From positions 1-43,603 of the IMG/VR virus record IMGVR_UViG_3300036791_000312: a DNA stretch of 43,603 bases; one strand, given 5' to 3'. How positions within the stretch are numbered: position 1 is the first letter of the stretch; each line of letters opens with the position of its first letter. Positions 31,545 through 39,514 of this stretch are shown here, piece by piece. The position numbers and the translations under genes are program-made. This DNA comes from a virus. The notes beneath the pieces are model-generated. The model saw nothing but the letters and a program-made list of their open reading frames with translations, did not search any database and was not told where the DNA came from.

Positions 31545-31877
31545 CTAGAGCACCGAGCGGCTGCATCCATAGCTCTCACGGAGGGCCTGGAGCTCGGCCC
31601 GGGCCTGGTAGCCACGGTCACGGATCGAGTCTGCCTTGCGGGTCCGCTGTTGCGACTCGCTCAGCCGCTGCCGGATCAGCTCCCGGTAGCCCGGCAGATT
31701 CTTGAGCCAGAGGCCAGCCAGCTCCAGCTCGACGACAGCGGAGCGGCTCCCTGTACTCGCGCCTCGTGCAGACGACTCCAGAGGCCCGGCTCCGTCTGAT
31801 GACCTCCCAAGCTGCTCAGCTGGTGAGTGGTCGGCGCGGCCCTGGGGAGCCGCTCTGATCTCGTCGTGCTGGATCAC
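31545..31877 (-). CDS. Hypothetical helical protein
   Basis: About 110 aa from the GTG at 31877 (gaggtg context); a longer frame upstream lies within the ATPase gene. The N-terminal half is low complexity, the C-terminal half helical (AVVELELAGLWLKNLPGYRE; QRLSESQQRTRKADSIRDRG). A VVELELAGL-like segment is also in the protein at 23255. Start uncertain. Confidence 0.5.
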   Translation of the reverse strand: MIQHDEIRAAPQGRADHSPAEQLGRSSDGAGPLESSARGASTGSRSAVVELELAGLWLKNLPGYRELIRQRLSESQQRTRKADSIRDRGYQARAELQALRESYGCSRSVL

Positions 31878-31884
31878 CTCTGGA

Positions 31885-33174
31885 TCACCCAAACGGGTAA
31901 CCGATCTCAGGGGGGTGATCTGGTGAGGGGTGCGCTGGCGCAGGCGCTGGAGGTGAGCTGGGCAGGTGCTCCCCCCTTTCAGGGGGGGGATCACCTGGCT
32001 CACCTCCATCTGGTGCCTCAGGTGAGCTGGGTGAGCTGGGGTGAGCCAGAAATACTGGCTCACCTCCGTTTTCGCTAGGTGAGCCAGGTGAGCTGAGGTG
32101 ATCCAGCTCTAGCTGGCTCACCCAGAGGTCGGGATTCGTCGTGTAGCACTTCGCCGTCCCGCCTCGCCCCGGTGGACCGACTTCGTAGCCGATCTTACTC
32201 GCGATCCGAAGCCGCTCCAAGGCCTCGCGCACGCGACCCTCGTTGAGGCTCAGCTCCTTCGACCACTCCTTCGCCGTCAGCCAGTTGCACGGCCGCGCGA
32301 GGATCGCGGCCTCGATCTCGTCGTCACTCTTGGTCGTCGTGGTGTCGAGGTGGAAGCCTCGCTCGCGCGTGTAGAGCATCGGCATCGCGGCGTTGACCTC
32401 CAGGTCGCCGTCCCGATCCTTCAAGTAGCGCAGCCGGGCGAAGCCCTGCCGCCCGCGCTCGATCCCGAGCACGATCTCAGCTCCGCGGGTCATCGCGCCC
32501 GAGCCGGACACGTCGTGCAGGGTCAGCTTGCGCAAGCCCTCCTTCCCGGCGATCTCCTTCCGCGGGTGGGCGGGCAGCAGGAGCGCGAAGTGGTAGCGCG
32601 TGCGGAAGGCGTCGAGCGCCCGCATGAGGTCGATGATCGCCCGCTCGCTGTTCGGGTCTTCGGCCCGGTGGGCCTTGTAGTACGGGTCGAGCAGGACGGC
32701 GACCGGCTGGTGCTCGAAGATCGCGGCATCGAGCGCCGCGAAGTGCTCCGGGTCTTGATCGAGGGCGAGCCCATCCGGCACGGTGATGTAGAGCACGTCG
32801 TCGCGTCCGTCGACGCCTGCCTCACGGATCCCACGCTTGATCGAGCGCAGGCCCTGCTCCAGGTCGACGACGAGCACCGGCCCGACGCCTGCACCTGTCC
32901 AGCCGAGCATCTCAGCACCTGAGACGATCGCCGTCAGCGCCTGCAGGGCGAAGGTCGTCTTCCCGTGACCGGTGTCCCCGACGACGATCGTGCGGTAGCC
33001 GCGGTAGACGAGCGGCCCGAGCAGCGACCACTCAGGCGGTGGGTCGGGGATCTCCATGATCTCGGCGGCCGTGCGCACGAGCAGCCGGAAGGAGCCGTCG
33101 TCGTCACGGTGGTAGGTCGAGCGCATCAGCTCGACGAGCTCCTCGACGGTCGGCTCGTGCTCGGGCTCGCTCAC
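31885..33174 (-). CDS. RepA/DnaB-like AAA ATPase (replicative helicase candidate)
   Basis: This 429-aa protein starts at a GTG. A RecA-fold core has Walker A GDTGHGKTT (residues 66-74), Walker B AVLLDPYYK, and a following LLLPAHPRKEIAG loop, as in RepA-type helicases. A winged-helix-like region comes next (AKEWSKELSLNEGRVREALE). The last 75 residues are Ser/Pro/Gly-rich and are encoded by DNA packed with GGTGAGC repeats (31952-32122). The likely role is helicase or replication initiator, with the origin inside its own gene. No primase is seen. Confidence 0.85.
   Translation of the reverse strand: MSEPEHEPTVEELVELMRSTYHRDDDGSFRLLVRTAAEIMEIPDPPPEWSLLGPLVYRGYRTIVVGDTGHGKTTFALQALTAIVSGAEMLGWTGAGVGPVLVVDLEQGLRSIKRGIREAGVDGRDDVLYITVPDGLALDQDPEHFAALDAAIFEHQPVAVLLDPYYKAHRAEDPNSERAIIDLMRALDAFRTRYHFALLLPAHPRKEIAGKEGLRKLTLHDVSGSGAMTRGAEIVLGIERGRQGFARLRYLKDRDGDLEVNAAMPMLYTRERGFHLDTTTTKSDDEIEAAILARPCNWLTAKEWSKELSLNEGRVREALERLRIASKIGYEVGPPGRGGTAKCYTTNPDLWVSQLELDHLSSPGSPSENGGEPVFLAHPSSPSSPEAPDGGEPGDPPPERGEHLPSSPPAPAPAHPSPDHPPEIGYPFG
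31952..32122. repeat. Iteron-like repeats within the ATPase gene (candidate origin)
   Basis: Nine copies of an 8-base unit lie in 171 bases. Six read GGTGAGC(C/T) on the plus strand (starting 31952, 32021, 32030, 32040, 32078, 32087), and three are GGCTCACC (31997, 32057, 32115). A C6/G-run hairpin is at 31971-31989. Origins built from iterons inside the initiator gene are known in lambdoid phages. Ser-Pro coding alone could make such repeats, so the origin role is inferred. Confidence 0.6.
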
Positions 33175-33410
33175 TCGGCCACCACGGTTGCGTCGTAGGC
33201 TCGCTTGCCGAGGATCTCCAGGCAGCCCTCGTAGCGCACCTGCAGCGCAAGCCGTCCGCTCCGCTCGGCCTCCAGCTGCCAGGCGAGCTCGCTCAGCTCG
33301 TCCGAGGCGATGCGCAGGCGCCGCGCGAGCTCGGGCCGGGCCTCGTCGAGGCCATCGGCGTAGGTGCGCAGCTCGCGGGCCCGCTCCAGGGCCTCGGCCG
33401 GGTCGATCAC
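33171..33410 (-). CDS. Hypothetical helical protein
   Basis: This 79-aa protein starts at a GTG adjacent to the upstream stop. Coiled-coil-like (ALERARELRTYADGLDEARP; DELSELAWQLEAERSG). It is coupled to the ATPase by a 4-base overlap; it might be a loader or a partner, but nothing shows this directly. Confidence 0.6.
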   Translation of the reverse strand: MIDPAEALERARELRTYADGLDEARPELARRLRIASDELSELAWQLEAERSGRLALQVRYEGCLEILGKRAYDATVVAE

Positions 33411-34679
33411 TCAGAAGCCCTCGGGGAACTGTCCGTAGGGCACGGGCTCGGGCTTCGGCTCGGGCTCGGCCTCGGGCTCGGGCGTCGCCGCAGACGTGCC
33501 CGCCGCCGTCGCCCCAAAGCCGCCTGCTGCCTCGCTGGGCTTCACCCGGCCTTCCTTGATGACCAGCCAGTCGATCAGCTGCACGGCCTCAGGACGCAGC
33601 AGGGAGTCCCGTAGCGGTGCCCAGTGCAGCACGCCCTCGGGATCGCGCCCACCGATCACCTCGGCCATCACGCCGGGATCGATCTGGCGCAGGCCTGCGA
33701 TCGAGGTGTAGAGCTGCTCGGTCGTCAGGTGATCGGGTCGCAGCTTGCCGACCAGCACGTTCAGCTTCTTCGCCTGCGCCTCGGTCAGCTTCATCGTCGC
33801 TCGCGATCCGGTGGACGCTGGAGCGGCTGCTGGAGCAGCCACCTCAGTCGGGGTGGGCTCGGGTTCGGGAAGGGGTGTCGATCCCGCGCCTACGTGCTCA
33901 CCGGGACCGAACGGCGCCTGTCGAGACGACCGCGGAGCGGCGGGCTCGGAGACGGCGTCCAGCGCTTGCTCGACCGTCGGCGTACCTCGCGGGACGGGCA
34001 CGTGTCCCGGTTCCAAGGCACGGGGCGAGCCGTCAGGACTCCCCGAGCCGAGGGCGAGGTAGCCGACGGCGAGATCGATCGTCGGTACGACGAACCTGGT
34101 GACCTGCTGATCCTTCACGGAGCGCCGCTGCTCCAGCCGCAGCTTGGCGGGGACGAAGGTCTGCCCACCTGCAACGGCGTCGACGATCTTCATCGCGGTC
34201 GGGATCTCCAGACCGGCGAAGATCCCACGGGTGATGAGCCGCCAGCCGAGCACGGTGTCGAGCTCGGGCAGCGCGACCGTCAGCCGGGTGTAGAGGTCGC
34301 ACTTGTCGACACCTTCGGCGTTACAGATGCAGGGCCCGTCCGTCAGCTCCTCGTGCTCGCCGTCGCAGATCCGCTCGCAGCGGGTTGCACCCTGCCAGAG
34401 CTCGTAGCTCTGCCGGACGCTGTAGGCAGGCATCACGAGGATCGGCAGCTCGGCTGCCTCGGTGTAGACCTGCCACTGCTCACCGGTCGGGCCCGCCCAC
34501 GGTGTGACCGTGCCACCGTAGAGCTGCGCCGCCTGCTCCAGCAGGGCCTTGGTCGGTGAGGTCAGACGCCAGGCATCGAGACGACGCCCAGCTCCCCGCT
34601 CGGGCTTCTCACCGCCTGCGCGGATCGCGCCGACGAGACTGAGACGACGCTGCAACTCGATCAGGGGTGTCGGGCTCAT
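33411..34679 (-). CDS. Recombination directionality factor, phiC31 gp3-like
   Basis: This 422-aa protein starts at an ATG. RRLDAWRLTSPTKALLEQAA, LYGGTVTPWAGPTGEQWQVY and the Cys cluster (Cys101, 105, 117, 119, 127: CERICDG...CIC...C) followed by LGWRLITRGIFAGLEI match the phiC31 gp3 family. Those proteins reverse large serine integrases to excise the prophage. The C-terminal 130 residues (from MKLTEAQAKKLNVLVGKLRP) are a separate helical region with Pro/Glu repeats. It pairs with the integrase at 40732. Its first 13 residues recur in the next gene. Confidence 0.8.
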   Translation of the reverse strand: MSPTPLIELQRRLSLVGAIRAGGEKPERGAGRRLDAWRLTSPTKALLEQAAQLYGGTVTPWAGPTGEQWQVYTEAAELPILVMPAYSVRQSYELWQGATRCERICDGEHEELTDGPCICNAEGVDKCDLYTRLTVALPELDTVLGWRLITRGIFAGLEIPTAMKIVDAVAGGQTFVPAKLRLEQRRSVKDQQVTRFVVPTIDLAVGYLALGSGSPDGSPRALEPGHVPVPRGTPTVEQALDAVSEPAAPRSSRQAPFGPGEHVGAGSTPLPEPEPTPTEVAAPAAAPASTGSRATMKLTEAQAKKLNVLVGKLRPDHLTTEQLYTSIAGLRQIDPGVMAEVIGGRDPEGVLHWAPLRDSLLRPEAVQLIDWLVIKEGRVKPSEAAGGFGATAAGTSAATPEPEAEPEPKPEPVPYGQFPEGF

Positions 34680-35008
34680 ACGCCCCCTCCGTCCGTGTTG
34701 TGCGCGGGGTGGTCGGGCCGCTCACACAGGTTCGACGGGCACGGCCGCCACTCGTTCTCATCGGTCAGGCACATGCACGGGAACTCGCACTGCCGCACCA
34801 GCTCGACGAGGTGATCGTGGGCGGTGTTCAGCCGCTGTTTCGAGAGCGTCAAGGCAGACGCGAGCGTGCCGTCCTCGTCCATCGCGAACAACGACGCAGC
34901 TTCGCCTGCGCGGTCGACCTCCTCGGCCTCGGCGATCAGATATGCGTCTGCCGCGAACGCGATAGCTTGCAGGCGACGTTGCAGCTCGATCAGGGGTGTC
35001 GGGCTCAT
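34676..35008 (-). CDS. Hypothetical protein sharing its N-terminus with the directionality factor
   Basis: This 110-aa protein starts at an ATG. MSPTPLIELQRRL is identical to the start of the adjacent gene; the remainder is helical with a Cys cluster at its end (CEFPCMCLTDENEWRPCPSN; CERPDHP). Possible zinc binding. The shared start is a tandem duplication of a gene beginning. Confidence 0.65.
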   Translation of the reverse strand: MSPTPLIELQRRLQAIAFAADAYLIAEAEEVDRAGEAASLFAMDEDGTLASALTLSKQRLNTAHDHLVELVRQCEFPCMCLTDENEWRPCPSNLCERPDHPAHNTDGGGV

Positions 35009-35241
35009 GACTCCCGCTCCAGCCATGAGGCCGCCGTATCGAAGTCGACGTTGAACGCGACCGGCTGGCCTCCCCGCCACACGTCGTAACTGCCGCCGCC
35101 CCCATCGAGGGCGCCCGTTTCGCAGCACACCTCGATGTCGGCTCTCGCTACGCACGGCACGTCGCCCGCCAGGGTGACGATGCTCGCTCCCGACACACGC
35201 CGCGCGAGCGCGTACAAGGCAAGCCACATAGTCGGGCTCAC
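35005..35241 (-). CDS. Hypothetical protein
   Basis: This 78-aa protein starts at a GTG and begins MSPTMWLALYALARRV, also near the repeated start. Contains DVPCVARADIEVCCETGALD with three Cys. Function unknown. Confidence 0.6.
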   Translation of the reverse strand: MSPTMWLALYALARRVSGASIVTLAGDVPCVARADIEVCCETGALDGGGGSYDVWRGGQPVAFNVDFDTAASWLERES

Positions 35242-36044
35242 AGCCGCCTCCCCCCGCGCAGGCCGCTGTTGTACTGCTCGCGGAGCCAGTCGGAATACGT
35301 GACGGACTTCGACTGACCCATAGCGTTGTCGACGGCCTTGAGGATGTACCCGGGATGGAGCTTCGAGAGCTTCATGACGAGACGGTCGTCGTCGATCCGG
35401 TCGAAGTAGCGGCCGATGAAGGTCGCGAGCCCGAGCAGCGTCTTCCCCTCGTAAGCCTCACGAGACGGCGAGTTGCCCCAAGCGAGCTGGCGAATGTAGA
35501 GCACCCGCTCCAGGAGGTCAGAGCCGCCCTTGTCGTAGATCGCCACGATGGCCCCGGCCGGGACCGCGCCGCTCGCGCTAGCCGACTTCCCCATGTGCAG
35601 GTCGTACTCCTGGAGCGACTTGTTGATCAGCATGCTGCCCGGGTCGGCCGCACCGAGCGATCCGATGAACTTCTCGAAGGCCGAGAGCAGTTTGCGATCG
35701 CGGTTGATGCGAAGGAACAACTCCGCGAGTCGCTCCTTCGTCGCGATCCCCTCGACCAGGAGCACGGCGACGAGCTCCAGCCCGATGCCTTCACACGCCC
35801 CGAGTCGCTGCTGACCGTCGAGGTCGATGTAGTGACCCTCGAAGGCAGCGACCAAGGGGAAGGCGTAGGCTGTGCGGTCGAACTCGCCAGTGAACTTCGC
35901 GATCTGCCTGGGAAGCCGCTCGCGCTGGAAGTTCGCCATCAGGATCTGGTCCCGTCGTAGCGTGACGAGCCGAATCCGCTCGGCACCCTCACCCTCGTAG
36001 ATCCGGAGGGTCGGGGGTGCTTTTGGTTCAGTGACAATCGCCAT
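35238..36044 (-). CDS. ParB-like/DGQR-family protein
   Basis: This 268-aa protein starts at an ATG. The ParB/Srx-type core includes YIDLDGQQRLGACEGIGLEL around residue 75 and AELFLRINRDRKLLSAFEKF, a plan typical of DGQ(H)R-domain and ParB-like proteins. The C-terminal half is helical. It sits beside a second ParB-like gene; roles in DNA transactions or nucleotide binding are possible, not shown. Confidence 0.75.
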   Translation of the reverse strand: MAIVTEPKAPPTLRIYEGEGAERIRLVTLRRDQILMANFQRERLPRQIAKFTGEFDRTAYAFPLVAAFEGHYIDLDGQQRLGACEGIGLELVAVLLVEGIATKERLAELFLRINRDRKLLSAFEKFIGSLGAADPGSMLINKSLQEYDLHMGKSASASGAVPAGAIVAIYDKGGSDLLERVLYIRQLAWGNSPSREAYEGKTLLGLATFIGRYFDRIDDDRLVMKLSKLHPGYILKAVDNAMGQSKSVTYSDWLREQYNSGLRGGRRL

Positions 36045-36058
36045 CTGGATCTCCTCCG

Positions 36059-36817
36059 TTAGCGCAGCGCTCGCGAGACCACCGTGCGCTGTTCGAGCGC
36101 GATGGCGACCTCAGTGAGCTTGCGGTTGACACGCTGGACTCGCTCCAGCATCCGACGAGCCTGGGCCGGTGTCGTGCCCCAGAGCCGCTCCTCGTCCCAT
36201 GTCCGCAGGTACTTGTCGAGCGGGTCGAGTACGTCTTTCAGGTCCTTCCGCCCGTACTCGCGGTGGGCCTTCCCGCTCTTGCCGCTCGGCGTCCGGCCGA
36301 GCGTCTTGCTCGCTGACCGGAGTGTCGTCTTGCCGGTCTTCACCTCATCGAACAACTCGGGGCTCGCCTCCTTCACGGCCTTCGCCTCCTGCACGTAGCG
36401 GGGACTGGCACCCGTGAGAGCGGCAGCGTCCTCACGCGACTTCGGGGCCGCTTGTGGCGCGTTTGCCACAAGCGGCTTCCGCTTGTTGTTCAGCGTCCGT
36501 TGCCGCTCTCGCGCCTCGGCCTCGAACATCGGGAGAGCCTCGACGGCGATCGCGGCTCTCTGCCCTGGCGTCAGATGCCGACGGTGGACGTTGTGCGAGA
36601 GCACGTAGCGAAGCGGTGACTCGCCATCCCACTCCTCGAATCGCGGCTCGACTCCGGCCCGTTCACACGCGAGGAAGCGGTTGCGTCCGTCGAGGATGAG
36701 CCCTTGGTAGGTAGTGATCGGGTCGAGAAGACCGTTGGCGCGAAGGTCGTCGGCCAACTCCTCCAGCTCGCCCTCGGTCATCAAGGGGAGCAGGTCGGCT
36801 GCGGGGTGGAACTTCAC
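36059..36817 (-). CDS. ParB-like nuclease-domain protein with helix-turn-helix
   Basis: This 252-aa protein starts at a GTG. LMTEGELEELADDLRANGLL, YQGLILDGRNRFLACERAGV and LSHNVHRRHLTPGQRAAIAV are ParB-type (DGRNR in the nucleotide-binding site). A helix-turn-helix-like RYVQEAKAVKEASPELFDEV and a Lys-rich end follow. Partition proteins share this plan, but no ParA or clear centromere site is near. It may act as a regulator or nuclease. Confidence 0.78.
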   Translation of the reverse strand: MKFHPAADLLPLMTEGELEELADDLRANGLLDPITTYQGLILDGRNRFLACERAGVEPRFEEWDGESPLRYVLSHNVHRRHLTPGQRAAIAVEALPMFEAEARERQRTLNNKRKPLVANAPQAAPKSREDAAALTGASPRYVQEAKAVKEASPELFDEVKTGKTTLRSASKTLGRTPSGKSGKAHREYGRKDLKDVLDPLDKYLRTWDEERLWGTTPAQARRMLERVQRVNRKLTEVAIALEQRTVVSRALR

Positions 36818-37032
36818 AGCAGCGCCTCCTGTCCGAGCAGGCCATCCCGTGCGAGCGTCACGCAGGCTGGGTGGGCCCACTCCTGTCGGGTCTCACGCAT
36901 CGCGATGTCCGAGCCGCCGTGCTTACCCGAGGCCCGGACACCGGCCATGCGCTGCCAGCCGACGACTCGCTGCCAGACGTGCGGCGAGCTCACGTCAACC
37001 GGCTTCTTGCAGATCGAGCAGAGCGGCTCCAC
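36814..37032 (-). CDS. Small zinc-binding protein
   Basis: This 72-aa protein starts at a GTG three bases after the neighbouring stop. CSICKKPVDV near the start and WAHPACVTLA near the end supply CxxC and HxxC ligands. Function unknown; small zinc proteins of this form are common in actinophages. Confidence 0.65.
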   Translation of the reverse strand: MEPLCSICKKPVDVSSPHVWQRVVGWQRMAGVRASGKHGGSDIAMRETRQEWAHPACVTLARDGLLGQEALL

Positions 37033-37035
37033 CGT

Positions 37036-37383
37036 CTAGTCACCCCGTTCGAGTTGCTCCAGGTGCACATCGGTCACGATCAAGCCCTTCGTCTGCACGA
37101 CGGCATCCACATCGCCCTCGCTGTCACGACGGTGGATCTGGCGGGCGCCCGCGACGTGCACGCCGACGATCAGCTCCGCGGAGCGGCCCGCCTTGAGGCC
37201 GTTGAAGAACTCGACCTGCTGCGCATTCGAGCGGTCGAGCTCGACCGTCCCCGAGAACGCGATCTTGAGCACGGTCGGGTCGGTGAGATCGGTCACGACC
37301 TTCACGCGCGGAACGTCGAACAGCTTCCCGGCATCGGGATCGGGCCCTGCGGCCGTCCCGTCAATCGCCGCTGCTGCACTCAT
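37036..37383 (-). CDS. Hypothetical conserved-looking protein beside Cas4-like nuclease
   Basis: This 115-aa protein starts at an ATG. Beta-rich centre (VLKIAFSGTVELDRSNAQQV; ELIVGVHVAGARQIHRRD). Similar genes often lie beside the Cas4-like exonuclease in actinophages. Function unknown; perhaps a single-strand DNA-binding or recombination accessory. Confidence 0.65.
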   Translation of the reverse strand: MSAAAAIDGTAAGPDPDAGKLFDVPRVKVVTDLTDPTVLKIAFSGTVELDRSNAQQVEFFNGLKAGRSAELIVGVHVAGARQIHRRDSEGDVDAVVQTKGLIVTDVHLEQLERGD

Positions 37384-37658
37384 GGCTCTCCTTCCGAGTC
37401 GTCAGTCCGCCGCCAGTCGGCGGCGTCCGGGCAGGTCGCGAAGTGCGACGTGTAGAGGTCGAGCACGCCCAGAGCCCGGGCTCGGTTGAGCGTCTCGCGG
37501 TTGAGGAAGATCGCCATCGGCACGCCGATGGAGGTGCGCCCGACGATCGCGGCCGAGCCCCGAGGGCCCGACTCCACGTCGAGCGGGTGCCGCTTGCCGG
37601 TGCGGGCCGTGATCACCCACAGGAGCGGTGCCTTGCACGATCCACAGAGGGCGCTCAC
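37380..37658 (-). CDS. Zinc-ribbon hypothetical protein
   Basis: This 92-aa protein starts at a GTG in a 4-base overlap. LCGSCKAPLLWVITARTGKR and a later HFATCPDAADWR provide a CxxC and HxxxC set. Such proteins occur near recombination genes in actinophages. Function unknown. Confidence 0.65.
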   Translation of the reverse strand: MSALCGSCKAPLLWVITARTGKRHPLDVESGPRGSAAIVGRTSIGVPMAIFLNRETLNRARALGVLDLYTSHFATCPDAADWRRTDDSEGEP

Positions 37659-38464
37659 ATCGCCTCCGGGGGGATCAGCTCGGGGCCGATCGAGGACTTC
37701 GACGTTTCGAGCTGCCAGGTCGCTGCCCGCAGCACGTCGAGGAAGGCGTTGTAGACCTCGTCCGTGATCCGGATCGCCCGTGCGAAGCAGTCGTAGGGCG
37801 TGATGACGATGCAGATCGCCCCGTTGACCTGCGGCATCGGCTCGTGGTCGAGCGTCGGGTCGTAGACGTAGTAGCGGTTCTTCCAGCGGTCGTACCGCTG
37901 CTCGCTGTTGACGCCGAGCACCTCGGCGCGGGCGTAGGCAGCGAGCTGCAGCGCGACCTCGGGGTACGGGTGGCGACTGTCCGCGTCCGGCCCCTTGTCG
38001 GTCGTTTTGTAGTCGAAGATCACCCGCCGCCCGCAGATGTCCATGATCCCGTCGCAGGTGCCTGCGTAGCGCTCGCTCAGGTTGTAGACGGGCGCCTCGG
38101 CGAGCAGGAAGCGCGGCTTGAAGGCGTGCAGCCACTGCCGGTACTGCTGCACGTAGGGCTCGATCCCTGGGATCGCCGGGACAGTCGAGCCGAGCGCGAT
38201 CGCCTCGGCGGCGGTGTGCACGTCGGTGCCGCGGATCTTCGCTTCCTCGGTGCGCTGGTAGCTCTTGCCGACCAGCCACTTGATCGTCTCCTCGCGGCCT
38301 TGCTCGGCCAGCATCACGTCGACCGTGCGCTGGTTGTCGAGCGCCGCGGCAGCGACCTGCGACTTGTGCCAGCGCAGCAGCCCTGGCCCGGTGCCGAGCC
38401 CCTGCTTGATGAGCGTCGTCACGGACCAGAGCTGCTGCGTCTCCGTCCCTTCGAGCAAGGTCAC
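37655..38464 (-). CDS. Cas4/RecB-like PD-(D/E)XK exonuclease
   Basis: This 269-aa protein starts at a GTG. RecB-family core: GTDVHTAAEA (His83), AEAPVYNLSERYAGTCDGIM (Glu123, Asp138), RVIFDYKTTDKGP (Asp151, Lys153) and EVALQLAAYARAEV. The order of active-site residues is complete. It probably processes DNA ends for recombination. It is coupled to a RusA resolvase. Confidence 0.88.
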   Translation of the reverse strand: MTLLEGTETQQLWSVTTLIKQGLGTGPGLLRWHKSQVAAAALDNQRTVDVMLAEQGREETIKWLVGKSYQRTEEAKIRGTDVHTAAEAIALGSTVPAIPGIEPYVQQYRQWLHAFKPRFLLAEAPVYNLSERYAGTCDGIMDICGRRVIFDYKTTDKGPDADSRHPYPEVALQLAAYARAEVLGVNSEQRYDRWKNRYYVYDPTLDHEPMPQVNGAICIVITPYDCFARAIRITDEVYNAFLDVLRAATWQLETSKSSIGPELIPPEAM

Positions 38465-38958
38465 GTCTCCACCCCGAGCTCAGCCAGGACCTGATCGATC
38501 ACACGGTCCTCGTGCGGGAGGATCGGCTCCAGCTCGACCTCGGCCCGCGGCGGCTCCCCGTAGACCTTCGTCGCCGTGATCGCCACGAGCTGCGAGTCGT
38601 CGTGCAGGACGATCCCGGTCACGGCGTCCGCGATCGCACGGACGAGCTTGTCAACGTCCGGGCGCGTGCGCACGTAGAGCGGCGCCGACGACTTGATGAC
38701 GCCCTGGTTGCGGCCGGTGCCGTAGTGACCCTTCGGACGCGGGAAGACGAAGCGCACCGTCAGCGCGACCGGTCCGAACCACATCGGCGCCCCGTTGACG
38801 GCATCGAGCGCCGCGCTCGCGATCGCCTGTCGCCACGGTCGCAAGTGCGGGTTGTCGTCACGCACGAAGGCCCGTCCGCCCTTCGTCATCCCCGAGGTCT
38901 TCGAGCCCTGCGGCTGCGGCAGGCCGAGCACGGTGAACTGCAGCGCGAGCTCGCTCAT
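38461..38958 (-). CDS. rusA: RusA-like Holliday junction resolvase
   Basis: This 165-aa protein starts at an ATG; the frame upstream has no better start. The RusA motif RTRPDVDKLVRAIADAVTGI with Asp101 and Asp103, then LHDDSQLVAI with the acidic pair near 120, is complete. It resolves branched DNA before packaging. It lies directly before the Cas4-like nuclease. Confidence 0.9.
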   Translation of the reverse strand: MSELALQFTVLGLPQPQGSKTSGMTKGGRAFVRDDNPHLRPWRQAIASAALDAVNGAPMWFGPVALTVRFVFPRPKGHYGTGRNQGVIKSSAPLYVRTRPDVDKLVRAIADAVTGIVLHDDSQLVAITATKVYGEPPRAEVELEPILPHEDRVIDQVLAELGVET

Positions 38959-39140
38959 GGCGTCGGCTCCCACGGGTCGAGCTCCCGGCGCAGGTCCGCG
39001 AGCTTCTCGGCCGTCTCGGCATCCATCCAGCTCGGCGCCTTGAGCGCCGCCGGGAGGTGCTTCGCGTTCCAGTCCCGCGTCTCCAGGCTCGCGGCCTTGC
39101 GGTGACGGCCTCGCTTCCGATCGAACTTCTCGACCTTCAT
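38955..39140 (-). CDS. Small basic hypothetical protein
   Basis: This 61-aa protein starts at an ATG in a 4-base overlap. N-terminus MKVEKFDRKRGRHRKAASLE is strongly basic; the rest is helical. Function unknown. Confidence 0.6.
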   Translation of the reverse strand: MKVEKFDRKRGRHRKAASLETRDWNAKHLPAALKAPSWMDAETAEKLADLRRELDPWEPTP

Positions 39141-39514
39141 GGCGTCGCCGCCGGATCGAACTCGGGGTGCTTGGTCTTGACGTGCCGGGCGACGTTCTGG
39201 AACGTGCGCTGACAGCACGGGCAGACGCCCGCCGCCGCCCGCTTGCGGGCCTTCGTGAGCTGGCCCTTCGTTGCCGAGTGCGACCGCTCCTCGTGCGCGA
39301 GCAGATCGCGCGTCGCCTCGTGCCGCCGCCGCTCCTGCTTGAGCTGCTCCTCGTAGGTGTCGCGGTAGACGAAGGTGTGCCCGAGCGGGCAGTAGACGTT
39401 GTAGTTCGCGTGGTTGCGTGCGTAGCTGTGCAGGTTCGCGGGGATCGCGAGCGCGATCCCGCACCAGCACGAGGTGACGACGAGCGTCTCGGTGTAGTCG
39501 AGCGTCACGCTCAC
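39137..39514 (-). CDS. Protein with C-terminal C2H2 finger
   Basis: This 125-aa protein starts at a GTG in a 4-base overlap. An N-terminal zinc-ribbon-like part (SCWCGIALAIPANLHSYARN, then YCPLGHTFVY) precedes a helical stretch and a CPCCQRTFQNVARHVKTKHP finger (C2H2 spacing). Possibly DNA binding. Function unknown. Confidence 0.65.
   Translation of the reverse strand: MSVTLDYTETLVVTSCWCGIALAIPANLHSYARNHANYNVYCPLGHTFVYRDTYEEQLKQERRRHEATRDLLAHEERSHSATKGQLTKARKRAAAGVCPCCQRTFQNVARHVKTKHPEFDPAATP

Noticed and set aside
31952-32122. Repeats as a CRISPR array
   Set aside because: The unit is 8 bases, in both orientations, at irregular spacing within a coding region; no spacer-like structure.
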